Shown one piece after another: positions 38,228 through 46,885 of a stretch of 64,000 bases of DNA. The number at the start of each line of letters is the position of its first letter. Position 1 is the first letter of the stretch. The stretch covers positions 2,604,001 through 2,668,000 of the forward strand of contig NZ_CP016428.1 in NCBI RefSeq assembly GCF_001693385.1. The letters run 5' to 3'. Position numbers and translations under genes: made by a program. Below the pieces are notes generated by a model. That model saw only the letters and a program-made list of their open reading frames with translations. It had not been told where the DNA came from and searched no databases. The stretch is from Bradyrhizobium icense (GTDB lineage Bacteria; Pseudomonadota; Alphaproteobacteria; Rhizobiales; Xanthobacteraceae).

Positions 38228-39789
38228 CCCACGCCTCCTTCTTCGAGAACGCGCAGGACGCCTTGCAATGGCACGGAAATCCAAGCCGGTCGGTAAGAGA
38301 GCTCGTATTCGACTTCATAGAGCGCTTTTTCGAGTAAAAAGAAATCCAACATCGCTTTCGTATCCTCGGCGCGGTCAGGCCACAGAACCGAGGCGCCTAT
38401 CGCTTCCTGATAAGCGCTCAGAAAGGCATCTGTCGTCTGTTCGCGCCACGCGAATAAGGCTCGCGACTCCAGAGTGTTGAGTTTTTCTGACATCCGCCTC
38501 TGCTGTCTCGAGGCCATGGCGGCATAATCCAGGGAGCGCAACACACCTGCGACATCGCGCGCAGCAGGCGCCTTGCGCCTCCGATCTGCCAAAGGTCGGC
38601 TGGGCTCGCCCTCGAAGTCTATGATGACTGCGTCCTCATTGGCTACAAGCACCTGGCCCAAGTGCAAATCGCCATGATGGCGTATCTTGCAGCGGCCCAG
38701 CGAAGGACGGATGAGGTTAACTGCGTAATCATACAGCCGGGGCTTGACCCGAAGCAGGCGCTCCATGAGGGGGCATTCGTCCACATCCAGCGACGATTCC
38801 TCCAACTTCTTGAAGATACGAGCAGCGCGCTCCATAACATCGCCGATCCAGAAATCGAGATCGCCTTCGTCGATCGGCTCAGGCTTGAACGCCGCCACTT
38901 CGCCGCGGCTTGCCAGGGCGCGATGCATCTCGGCGACACGGCATCCCAAACGCCGCACCCACTGGAGATAATCCCGCCGTGCGGTGATCGCCTTGTCGCG
39001 TTCTTCAGAGCCTTTCCCCATAGCGTCAAGGTAAATGCTGAGGCGCTCGGCAGACCAGGTCCAGGCATCACCGCTGTTCGGCACAAATGAGTGGACGATA
39101 CCAAGGGCATAGCTCGCGGAAGTATGAGCAGCCTCGAGGTGGCCAAGCAGCGCAGGCGTATGCGCAAAATTCGCCGCCTCGGTCAGAAAGTGTCCCATCT
39201 CGACCTCGGGGTTTTGGCCGGGCTCGATCTGGCGGTACAACTTGACGACATAGTCCTGGTCAACCAGCGCCGTACTGTTGGATTGCTCGCCGGCAATGGC
39301 GCGAATCCGGGATGGAGTATTCGGAGGCTGGCTTCCGAGTTTGCTCGTGGGCTTGAAATCCAGCCGCCAACCCGAGCCGGCAATGGAAGCCTCCCGCCGA
39401 AGGTGATCAAGGAGCCTGCGGATGAAAGTCGGATCAGCGGCGACGTCGCACAGCAGTCCTTCACGCTCGCCCTGGTGCAAACGAGCCACGATGGATTTGT
39501 CCAGTTCGGGACCCGCATCAACGGACCAGTCGGCCCGTAAGGGCAGGAGATAGCGCGCGCGGTGGTTAGTCTCGATAACGACGAAAGTGGTTGAGTCTGC
39601 GGCGAACGGAAGGCTCGCAATGATCTTTGGCTTAATCCGCGTTGCAGAGTTACCGGGAAACCACCTGGTTTTGGCGAGATAGGCCGGAAGAAAATGTCTT
39701 TCGAGAGCTGCAGTCACCTCGCTGTTCGCAACCCATGAAGAACCTTCCGGTATGTCCAAGCATGCGAGGCGTTCAGCGGCGGTGCCCAT
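38224..39789 (-). CDS. Maltokinase-like protein (Mak / Pep2)
   Basis: 521 residues from ATG 39789, 5 bp after the glgE stop; a longer frame start inside glgE is rejected. An N-terminal cap (LERHFLPAYLAKTRWFPGNS) precedes an aminoglycoside-phosphotransferase-like kinase domain with the catalytic loop IRHHGDLHLGQVLV and metal-binding IIDFEGEPSRPLADRRRKAP. Mak phosphorylates maltose to maltose 1-phosphate, the donor for GlgE. In many relatives this domain is fused behind trehalose synthase TreS; here it stands alone and no TreS is present in the window. Confidence 0.9.
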   Translation of the reverse strand: MGTAAERLACLDIPEGSSWVANSEVTAALERHFLPAYLAKTRWFPGNSATRIKPKIIASLPFAADSTTFVVIETNHRARYLLPLRADWSVDAGPELDKSIVARLHQGEREGLLCDVAADPTFIRRLLDHLRREASIAGSGWRLDFKPTSKLGSQPPNTPSRIRAIAGEQSNSTALVDQDYVVKLYRQIEPGQNPEVEMGHFLTEAANFAHTPALLGHLEAAHTSASYALGIVHSFVPNSGDAWTWSAERLSIYLDAMGKGSEERDKAITARRDYLQWVRRLGCRVAEMHRALASRGEVAAFKPEPIDEGDLDFWIGDVMERAARIFKKLEESSLDVDECPLMERLLRVKPRLYDYAVNLIRPSLGRCKIRHHGDLHLGQVLVANEDAVIIDFEGEPSRPLADRRRKAPAARDVAGVLRSLDYAAMASRQQRRMSEKLNTLESRALFAWREQTTDAFLSAYQEAIGASVLWPDRAEDTKAMLDFFLLEKALYEVEYELSYRPAWISVPLQGVLRVLEEGGVG

Positions 39790-39794
39790 GTTCG

Positions 39795-41729
39795 TTAACC
39801 CAAGCACCGGAAAATAAGCACGGGATCGTGGATTGGATCGATCCAAAGCCGCATACCGCCATAGGCGACGGGCGAGGTCGGACCGGATTTCAGGTTTTCA
39901 AGCGCGGTCACGGGCTTCAAGTCGCCATGGCCTAGCCGCACCTGCACATCACCGAGCGGAAGCCAGAATTCCCGGAAACCACCCGTTAATGCGATGATCG
40001 TCACAACTACGTTTGTCTGATCGGCGGAATGTTTGACGTAGGCGATGACCGAGCTGTCCTCCACGGGCAGAAACCGGATCGCGGAGGTCTGTTGCAGTGC
40101 TGGGTTTTCGCGCCGGATACGATTGATCTGGGCGATATAAGGCTTGATGTTTCCGGGCTTGTCCCAGTCGCGGGATTTCAGTTCGTATTTTTCGGAATTG
40201 AGATACTCCTCGCGGCCCGGAATCGGCTCATGCTCGAGAAGTTCGAAACCGTTATAGATGCCGTAGTTGCTCGATAACGTTGCAGCCAGCGCAAGCCGCG
40301 TCTTGAACATCCATGGCTCGCCGCGCTGAAGGTGGTACGGCAGGATGTCGGGCGTGCTAACAAAGAAATTGGGGCGATAAAATTCGCGCTCGGGGTAGCC
40401 CGCGAGCTCGTTCACATATTGCTCGATCTCCCATCTTTCCGTGCGCCACGTGAAGTAGGTGTAAGACTGCGTGAAACCGAGCTTGGCAAGACCCTTCATG
40501 ACTTTGGGCCTGGTGAATGCCTCCGAGAGGAAAAGCACGTCAGGATCGCGCGCTTGTACCTCGTTGATCAGCCATTCCCAAAAGCGAAACGGCTTGGTGT
40601 GTGGGTTGTCGACACGAAAGATTTTGACGCCTTGCGAGACCCAGAACAGGACGACATCGCGCAACGCTCGGTATAACCCTTCAGCATCGTCCGACCCAAA
40701 ATCAACATTCACGATGTCTTCGTATTTCTTTGGGGGGTTCTCGGCGTATTTCATCGAGCCGTCTGGACGGCGTTTGAACCATTCCGGATGCTGCTTGATC
40801 CAGGGGTGATCGGGTGAACATTGAATAGCGAAGTCGAGCGCGACCTCCATGCCGGCGGCCGCGCATGCCGCGACAAACCGCCGGAATTCATTCAGGCTTC
40901 CGAGCTGCGGATGGATGGCATCGTGTCCCCCCTCATCTGAGCCAATCGCGTAAAAGCTGCCTGGGTCACCATCGCCGGCTTTGAGAGAATTGTTGCGTCC
41001 CTTGCGATTGGTGCGTCCAATCGGGTGGATGGGCGTCAAATAGATGACATCGAATCCCATGGCTTGGATGTCGGGAAGACGATTGATGCAGTCGTTCCAC
41101 GTACCATGTTGTCCAGGCTGAGGAGTTTGGCTGCGAGGCACCATTTCGTACCAGGAGCTGTAGCGAGCCTTTGGCCTATCCACGATAAGTGTCAGTGGCT
41201 TTGATCGGGTAAGATCCGTCCGATCTTGCCCTTCGGCCATCGCTTTTTTGAGGTCATCGGCGAGCAAGCTCTCGCACTTGCCCGATTGTAAGAAGATTTC
41301 ACATGCACGCGCGATCTTTACTGTGGCTTCCTGACCGCCGCTAAGGGCGCGGGTAAGGAGGGAAGCTCCCTCCATAGCGTCAACCTCGGTTGCCACATTT
41401 GCTTTGCGTTTTTGCTCAAAGCCATGTCGCCACGTCGCGAATTCGTCAGTCCACGCCTCAATGGCGTAGCTGTAGCGCCCGGTCTTCTCAGGCACGAAGG
41501 ATCCCACCCAGCGGTCATTGCCATGGTGCATCATGGCGGTCCGCTGCCAATCGGATTCGGGCTCGCGGCGCCATATCAAGTCGGCGGCAACGACGTCGTG
41601 ACCGTGGCGATAGATATCTGCCCAGACCTCGACGGCCTCGCCCACGATCCGTTTGACCGCAAAGCGGCCACAGTCAATTGAGGGGAAAATCTCCTCGATA
41701 TGAAAAGCCTGTTTTACAGGAACGCTCAT
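39795..41729 (-). CDS. glgE: Maltosyltransferase GlgE (alpha-1,4-glucan:maltose-1-phosphate)
   Basis: 644 residues from ATG 41729 (MSVPVKQAFHIEEIFPSIDC); an ATG at 41753 adds eight. N-terminal beta domain (VEVWADIYRHGHDVVAADLI, KTGRYSYAIEAWTDEFATWR) then GH13_3 barrel: FDVIYLTPIHPIGRTNRKGR, DFAIQCSPDHPWIKQHPEWF, nucleophile Asp in FRVDNPHTKPFRFWEW, acid Glu in LFLSEAFTRPKVM. GlgE transfers maltosyl units from maltose 1-phosphate to growing alpha-1,4-glucan. It is immediately followed by its substrate-making kinase, evidently one transcript. Confidence 0.95.
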   Translation of the reverse strand: MSVPVKQAFHIEEIFPSIDCGRFAVKRIVGEAVEVWADIYRHGHDVVAADLIWRREPESDWQRTAMMHHGNDRWVGSFVPEKTGRYSYAIEAWTDEFATWRHGFEQKRKANVATEVDAMEGASLLTRALSGGQEATVKIARACEIFLQSGKCESLLADDLKKAMAEGQDRTDLTRSKPLTLIVDRPKARYSSWYEMVPRSQTPQPGQHGTWNDCINRLPDIQAMGFDVIYLTPIHPIGRTNRKGRNNSLKAGDGDPGSFYAIGSDEGGHDAIHPQLGSLNEFRRFVAACAAAGMEVALDFAIQCSPDHPWIKQHPEWFKRRPDGSMKYAENPPKKYEDIVNVDFGSDDAEGLYRALRDVVLFWVSQGVKIFRVDNPHTKPFRFWEWLINEVQARDPDVLFLSEAFTRPKVMKGLAKLGFTQSYTYFTWRTERWEIEQYVNELAGYPEREFYRPNFFVSTPDILPYHLQRGEPWMFKTRLALAATLSSNYGIYNGFELLEHEPIPGREEYLNSEKYELKSRDWDKPGNIKPYIAQINRIRRENPALQQTSAIRFLPVEDSSVIAYVKHSADQTNVVVTIIALTGGFREFWLPLGDVQVRLGHGDLKPVTALENLKSGPTSPVAYGGMRLWIDPIHDPVLIFRCLG

Positions 41730-41753
41730 GGCATGATGGGGACGCGGCAGCAT

Positions 41754-42140
41754 AGAGACTTATGTACGAATGCCGGATGTGCCGGATTGGTTCCTGAGTG
41801 CTGCCGGCGCCTCGGGAAGGAACTGTTTGGGGATAACGCGGTTAGACTTCCGGACCATTTATCTTGGTCTTCGGCGACGCTACCAAGAGGCACTCGAATA
41901 TTTCGAGTTGCCACTACGCATTAGCGCTTATCCTCTCACCACCACTGGTTCGAACGGACTGGTCGCTAAACATGCCGCGGCCAAAAGTGCGCGGCTGCGC
42001 GCATTAACGAGGAATGTCACCATGAGCCCGAAAACGGACCCAATCGGCAACATGAAAAAGGACCCGGATGACGCGCAGGCATAGTATCGACGAACAAGCC
42101 GACAACACGCCTTGGGTTGGGCTCTCGCGAAGGTGCAGCT
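41754..42140. other. Upstream region of glgE; no secure gene
   Basis: Likely holds the glgE promoter. A plus-strand frame ending MSPKTDPIGNMKKDPDDAQA (42021-42083) resembles only the first residues of DUF3072 proteins and then stops, so at most it is a fragment. Confidence 0.35.
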
Positions 42141-42149
42141 GATGGCGGC

Positions 42150-42262
42150 GCGGGAGGTACTGCTACCAGCACGTCCAGGTCATCGCGGTGGCCATCGACC
42201 GGTACGCGGAGAAGGCGCTGGGCAATCGCGAGTACTTCCTCAATAAACCTACAGCATTAGTG
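42150..42262 (+). pseudogene. Fragment of a small conserved hypothetical protein
   Basis: The plus frame reads YCYQHVQVIAVAIDRYAEKA and LGNREYFLNKP, a motif I recall from a small rhizobial protein ending in ..GNREFFLNKPH. There is no start codon and the conserved part ends abruptly near 42250. Family link from memory only. Confidence 0.35.
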
Positions 42263-42841
42263 GTGGCAGGAAGGATCACGTCCCCTGATTGTTCGAGATT
42301 CAGGGAAATAAGCAAAAATGCCCGCTCGCCCTCCAGCATGGTGCTCCGATCACGCCGCAACTGCTGTAAGCACGACAGTCCCTATTCGCCGGGGCAACTG
42401 GCGATGGGCAGCCGGAGGCGAGCCCCGCAGGCCATTGCTGAAAGCTAGGACCGCGGCCCAAGCTTATTAGTTTTTACGGATGGCTTAAGCCAAAGTCCGC
42501 GTTTGTGAAGGGTTTCGGATGCTGGCCGCTTGAAGGATGTCGCCGCGTGCTCGGCGGCCGGCGTCCGAAAGCCTCCAAGGGAGGAAACCGCGCTTAAGGG
42601 AACGTAAGGCGGTGCGGCAGGCGCTATGGGGATTTGAGTGCCGCGGGTGAGTTCGTATATTGAGATCGAGGCGGTCCAACGAGTCGTGCGACGGAGAGGC
42701 TGCTGACGAATGCGCGGCGGATAGCATCGAGCTCGACAAGTTGTCCGACGATTTGCGACGGCTGACGGATATCTGGGCGCGCTCTGCCGTGGCCGGTCGA
42801 GAGCCAGCGGCAACGGGCAGATTTGCTGGATTGCGGTACGG

Positions 42842-44041
42842 TCATGAGGTGTCGATCCTGATTACGGTCGCTGGAGCTGTCGGTCGATGCCGTGGCGCTG
42901 CACCGCGCGCAAAGACCTCGATGATGATCATCCGACCGCCACAGCATGGGCAGCTCGGCTTGCTGGAATCGACGGCAGCAGCGGAAGGCTGGCCCTCAGG
43001 TTTTGAGGCGCCGAGCAGCTCCCGCGCGCGGGCGATGTTGTCGGCGCAGGCGCTTTTGGCGAACAGGCCGTAGTGGCGGATGCGGTGCAAGCCTTTTGGC
43101 AGGACGTGGATGAGGAAGCGGCGGATGAACTCGTCGGTGGCGAGCGTCATCTGCTTGTATCGATCGCGGCCCTCGATACGGTAGTCCTTCCACTTGAAGG
43201 TGACGCCGCGTTCGTCGCAGGCGATCAGGCGGCTGTTGGCGATGGCAACGCGGTGGGTGTAGCGCGACAGATAGGCCAGCACCGCCGTAGGGCCGCTAAA
43301 CGGGCGCTTTGCGTAGACGACCCACTCGGCCTTGCGCAGCGGTGCGATATAAGCCGCGAAGGATTGCGCCTCGGCCAGATGGATGTCGTCGCCGAAGAAG
43401 CTCAGACGGCTGGCGGCGTGGGCGGCGACGAGCTTCTCCAGGAACAGTCGCCGGAACAGGCGGGAGAGCACGCGCACCGGGAGGAAGAATCCGGGCCGGC
43501 AAGATATCCAACTTTTGCCGTCGAACGAGATGCCGCCGCCCGGCACGATCATGTGCACATGGGGGTGATGGGTGAGCGCCGAGCCCCAGGTGTGCAGGAC
43601 GGAGGTGATGCCGATCCGGGCGCCGAGGTGCTTGGGGTCGGCGGCGATCGTCAGCATGGTCTCGGCGGAGACCTTGAACAGAATGTCGTAGATCGCCGCC
43701 TTGTTCCGATAGGCGATGTCAGCGACAGCCGCAGGCAGCGTGAACACCACGTGATAGTACGGCACTGGCAACAGCTCGGCCTCACGGTCGGCGAGCCAGT
43801 CCTTGGCGGCAGCGCCTTGGCACTTCGGGCAGTGCCGATTGCGGCAGGAGTTGTAGGCGATGGTGGTATAGGCGCAGTCCGCGCAGCGCGCGACATGGCC
43901 ACCGAGGGCCGCCGTGCGGCAGCGCTCGATTGCCGACATCACCTTCAGCTGGTCGAGGCTGATATGGCCGGCATGGACTTGGCGCCATGCCGGACCATGG
44001 CCGCGGAAGATATCCGCGACCTCCAGAGCCGGGCGCGACAT
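42842..44041 (-). CDS. IS91-like YxxxY HUH transposase (copy 1)
   Basis: 399 residues. N-terminal zinc-binding domain (CADCAYTTIAYNSCRNRHCP plus KCQ), then the HUH nuclease core with HPHVHMIVPGGGISFDG and two candidate catalytic tyrosines in YLSRYTHRVAIANSRL (YxxxY). A C-terminal CPCCGGRM knuckle is also present. This is the architecture of IS91/ISCR-type rolling-circle transposases. It lies 10 bp downstream of the recombinase gene, so both are probably co-transcribed. The encoded protein is identical to that of copy 2. Confidence 0.93.
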   Translation of the reverse strand: MSRPALEVADIFRGHGPAWRQVHAGHISLDQLKVMSAIERCRTAALGGHVARCADCAYTTIAYNSCRNRHCPKCQGAAAKDWLADREAELLPVPYYHVVFTLPAAVADIAYRNKAAIYDILFKVSAETMLTIAADPKHLGARIGITSVLHTWGSALTHHPHVHMIVPGGGISFDGKSWISCRPGFFLPVRVLSRLFRRLFLEKLVAAHAASRLSFFGDDIHLAEAQSFAAYIAPLRKAEWVVYAKRPFSGPTAVLAYLSRYTHRVAIANSRLIACDERGVTFKWKDYRIEGRDRYKQMTLATDEFIRRFLIHVLPKGLHRIRHYGLFAKSACADNIARARELLGASKPEGQPSAAAVDSSKPSCPCCGGRMIIIEVFARGAAPRHRPTAPATVIRIDTS

Positions 44042-44051
44042 ACGCGTCGTG

Positions 44052-44927
44052 TCAGCCGGGCGGCCGGACCTCCTTCAGCTTGAGCGCGATGTGCTCCAGC
44101 GGGCTCATGACCTCGCTGATCGTCTTGGTGGCTACCCGGGTATAGAGCGCGGTGGTGTCGAGCTTGGCGTGACCGAGCAGCACTTGAATGACGCGGACGT
44201 CGATGTTCTGCTCGAGCAGGTGGGTGGCGAAGCTGTGCCGCAAGGTATGCAGCGAGACGCGCTTGTTGATCTGCGCCATCTGGGCGGCGGCGTGGCAGGC
44301 GCGATTGAGCTGGCGCGTGGTCATCGGCTGGGCCGGATCGCGGCCGGGGAACAGCCAGCCCTGTGGCCGCGCCGCCTTCCACCAGTTCCGCAGCAGCTCG
44401 AGCAGGCTCGGCGACAGCATGACGTTCCGGTCCTTGCCGCCTTTGCCCTGTTCGACGCGGATGATCATGCGCTTACTGTCGATATCGGAGACCTTGAGCG
44501 AGACCACTTCGGTCGCACGCAGGCCGGCGCCATAGGCTACGCTCAGTGCCGCCTTGTACTTCAGCCCCGGCGCGGCATCGAGCAGCCTTGCCACCTCCTC
44601 GACGCTGAGCACCACCGGCAGCTTGCGCGGCTCGTGAATGACATGGGTATGCTCGACGATCTCGTGGCGCTTCAGCGTGACCCGAAAGAAGAACCGCAGG
44701 GTCGAGACGGTCTGATTGAGCGTCGGCACGCCAACGCCGCTCGCGGCCAGATGAAGCTGGTAGCGGCGCACGTCCTCGAAGCTCGCCGTATCGGGTGATC
44801 GCCCGAGAAATACAGCGAAGTTTTTGATCCTTTGCACGTAGTCATGTTGGGTCTTCGGCGCTAACTTGCGGATCGTCATGTCTTCGATCATGCGTCGGCG
44901 CAACGGGCTCATTGCCTCGTCGATCAT
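44052..44927 (-). CDS. Tyrosine recombinase of the IS91-like element (copy 1)
   Basis: 291 residues from ATG 44927 with a GGAGC ribosome-binding site; an in-frame TTG at 44975 would place the start inside a hairpin. SAM-like N-terminal domain (MTIRKLAPKTQHDYVQRIKN) and catalytic domain with Arg in YGAGLRATEVVSLKV, HTLRHSFATHLLE (HxxR) and LLGHAKLDTTALYTRV (His and nucleophile Tyr). Several IS91 relatives carry such an accessory integrase; its role in their transposition is not settled. Confidence 0.93.
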   Translation of the reverse strand: MIDEAMSPLRRRMIEDMTIRKLAPKTQHDYVQRIKNFAVFLGRSPDTASFEDVRRYQLHLAASGVGVPTLNQTVSTLRFFFRVTLKRHEIVEHTHVIHEPRKLPVVLSVEEVARLLDAAPGLKYKAALSVAYGAGLRATEVVSLKVSDIDSKRMIIRVEQGKGGKDRNVMLSPSLLELLRNWWKAARPQGWLFPGRDPAQPMTTRQLNRACHAAAQMAQINKRVSLHTLRHSFATHLLEQNIDVRVIQVLLGHAKLDTTALYTRVATKTISEVMSPLEHIALKLKEVRPPG

Positions 44928-44936
44928 GGGGATGCT

Positions 44937-44981
44937 CCTGCCTTGAGTGAGGTTGTCGACACCCCTCAATCTCAAGGCAGG
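44937..44981. promoter_or_regulatory. Long hairpin at the recombinase leader (copy 1)
   Basis: Perfect 11-bp arms CCTGCCTTGAG (44937-44947) and CTCAAGGCAGG (44971-44981), extended inward by TGAGG (44948-44952) and CCTCA (44964-44968), with a 2-nt bulge and an 11-nt loop. It lies 10 bp upstream of the recombinase ATG, within the terIS-side end of the element. It could be an end-recognition structure for the HUH protein or a leader hairpin limiting recombinase expression. Confidence 0.6.
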
Positions 44982-45082
44982 ACGCCCTATTGCGCTATCG
45001 TCTGGGCTCCGCTGCCAGCCGTCGTGCCCTACCGCGCGAGCGGTTTAGTCCTTTGTGCATTAGGCGATTGTGACAACGGAGA

Positions 45083-45850
45083 ATGCCCGTGGCTGCCGGT
45101 TCCAGCAAAACCGCCGTCCTCTATCGGATGGTGATGCCCGACCATATCTGTCCGTTCGGGCTGAAGTCGCTCGATTTGCTGCAGCGCGAAGGGTATGAGG
45201 TCGAAGATCACCTCCTTGAGACGCGCGCGGAAACCGATCGTTTCAAGGCAGGGCAGCACGTGGACGCGACGCCACAGACCTTCATCGGCGGCCGACGGAT
45301 CGGCGGCTATGACGATCTGCTTCGTCACTTCGGCAAGTCCGTAGCGCAGCCTTATTTGGCCTATCAGCCGGTGATTGCCGTATTTGGCACGGCGGCGCTG
45401 ATGGCGCTGGCGGCGAGTTGGGGGGTAGGCGGCACAGCGTTGAGCGTGCGCACCGTAGAGTGGCTCATCGCCTTCAGTATGTGCATCCTCGCGATACTCA
45501 AACTGCGCGACTTGGAGAGCTTTTCGACCATGTTTCTCGGCTACGATCTGCTAGCGCAGCGTGTCGTGCGATATGCCTACGTGTATCCGTTCGCCGAGGC
45601 TGTCGCTGGCATTTTGATGATCGCCGGCGCGCTACTGTGGGTCGCTGTGCCCATTGCGCTGTTTATCGGGACGATCGGCGCCGTTTCTGTTTTCAAGGCG
45701 GTCTATGTCGATAAGCGCGAACTGAAATGTGCCTGCGTCGGCGGCGACAGTAATGTGCCGCTCGGGTTCATTTCTCTGACCGAAAACCTGATGATGGTAG
45801 CGATGGCGATCTGGATGATCGTCAAATCGATACGGCCGGACGGATTGTAA
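45083..45850 (+). CDS. Glutaredoxin - MauE/DoxX-like membrane fusion protein
   Basis: 255 residues (ATG 45083; GTG 45089 has better spacing from the GGAGA at 45078-45082). The first ~85 residues form a glutaredoxin fold with the active-site motif CPFG (HICPFGLKSLDLLQREGYEV) and the cis-Pro/GG elements ATPQTFIGGRRIGGYDDLL. Four membrane helices follow, MauE/DoxX-like (EWLIAFSMCILAILKLRDLE; YVYPFAEAVAGILMIAGALL), with a Cys pair in KRELKCACVGGDSNVPLGFI. Probably a membrane thiol-redox protein. It lies between the two IS91-like copies with a DUF305 gene, a pairing I associate with metal-handling islands. Confidence 0.85.
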   Translation: MPVAAGSSKTAVLYRMVMPDHICPFGLKSLDLLQREGYEVEDHLLETRAETDRFKAGQHVDATPQTFIGGRRIGGYDDLLRHFGKSVAQPYLAYQPVIAVFGTAALMALAASWGVGGTALSVRTVEWLIAFSMCILAILKLRDLESFSTMFLGYDLLAQRVVRYAYVYPFAEAVAGILMIAGALLWVAVPIALFIGTIGAVSVFKAVYVDKRELKCACVGGDSNVPLGFISLTENLMMVAMAIWMIVKSIRPDGL

Positions 45851-45955
45851 CTACGAGGCTTTGGAGTTCTAGTCCGTACTAGGAGCCTATCCGGGGGCGG
45901 AACTATTGAGCGGCACTCGCACACTTATCCTTCTAAACCCGGAGGAGCTTCTCGG

Positions 45956-46447
45956 ATGTCTTACGGACGCTTCGCTGCCATGATCGCGGCTTCTACGGTG
46001 ATGATGTTCGGCCTGATGTATCTTAATACATTCTCGGCGGATCATATTTGGTACAGTCAAACGCGAGCCTGGATGGCGCTTTTGATGGGAGCTGTGATGG
46101 CAGTAGTCATGCTGAGCTTCATGTGGAGCATGTATAAGAGCCGAACAGCAAATGTCGCCATTTTGGTTGCCTGCATTGCTGTATTTTGCGTCTCGCTGTG
46201 GCTGGTACGCAGCCAAGAGACCGTATACGATGTTTCCTACATGAAAGCCATGATCCCGCACCACTCGATTGCTGTTCTCACGAGCGAAAGAGCGCATATT
46301 CGAGACTCGCGCGTCCGCAAGTTGGCGGATAGCATCATTGAGGCCCAGGTTAGAGAGATCGGCGAAATGAAGAGTCTAATAGCTGATCTTGAAGCAAACC
46401 CGCCGCCATCGAACGCCAAGGACTTGCCACCGCGGTCGCCAAAGTGA
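45956..46447 (+). CDS. DUF305 membrane protein
   Basis: 163 residues with a GGAGGAG ribosome-binding site. Three N-terminal membrane helices (MIAASTVMMFGLMYLNTFSA; AWMALLMGAVMAVVMLSFMW; VAILVACIAVFCVSLWLV) precede a C-terminal DUF305 helical domain with DVSYMKAMIPHHSIAVLTSE and a Met/His-rich face, a ferritin-like bundle often linked to copper or other metal resistance. It is cargo between the IS91-like copies, 105 bp after the glutaredoxin fusion and likely in the same operon. Confidence 0.88.
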   Translation: MSYGRFAAMIAASTVMMFGLMYLNTFSADHIWYSQTRAWMALLMGAVMAVVMLSFMWSMYKSRTANVAILVACIAVFCVSLWLVRSQETVYDVSYMKAMIPHHSIAVLTSERAHIRDSRVRKLADSIIEAQVREIGEMKSLIADLEANPPPSNAKDLPPRSPK

Positions 46448-46885
46448 GATGTCGCTTCTTTGCCCTTAGCCGAATAGCGCTCAGCCGTCGTCACGTCGGC
46501 TGTCAGGGGTGAACCGGACGTCGTCCACGTTCGCGTCCACCCGTTTTTGTGAAGGGTTTCGGATGCTGGCCGCTTGAAGGATGTCGCCGCGTGCTCGGCG
46601 GCCGGCGTCCGAAAGCCTCCAAGGGAGGAAACCGCGCTTAAGGGAACGTAAGGCGGTGCGGCAGGCGCTATGGGGATTTGAGTGCCGCGGGTGAGTTCGT
46701 TGATTGAGATCGAGGCGGTCCAACGAGTCGTGCGACGGAGAGGCCGCTGACGAATGCGCGGCGGATAGCATCGAGCTCGACAAGTTGTCCGACGATTTGC
46801 GACGGCTGACGGATATCTGGGCGCGCTCTGCCGTGGCCGGTCGAGAGCCAGCGGCAACGGGCAGATTTGCTGGATTGCGGTACGG

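Larger units (their letters stand above)
42502..45052 (-). mobile_element. IS91-like element, copy 1 (transposase + tyrosine recombinase)
   Basis: 2,551-bp unit nearly identical to 46546-49096 (offset exactly 4,044 bp). Identity starts at TTTGTGAAGGGTTTCGG and ends at GAGCGGTTTAGTCCT. The few differences I saw are in the left ~170 bp. It contains, on the minus strand, a tyrosine recombinase and then an HUH transposase, plus ~340 bp of non-coding sequence after the transposase, where IS91-type elements carry oriIS. The right end has a large hairpin ahead of the recombinase. No terminal inverted repeats or target duplication, as expected for rolling-circle elements. Confidence 0.85.

Noticed and set aside
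42021..42083. DUF3072 gene starting MSPKTDPIGNMKKDPDD
   Set aside because: Only about 17 residues resemble the family start; the frame then stops and the conserved AQA.YL..L region is not recoverable.
43073..44083. 336-residue plus-strand open frame inside each IS91-like copy (also 47117-48127), and a 294-residue one (43914-44798 and 47958-48842)
   Set aside because: They lie antisense to the transposase and recombinase genes and have no family motifs; high-GC codon structure produces such long shadows.
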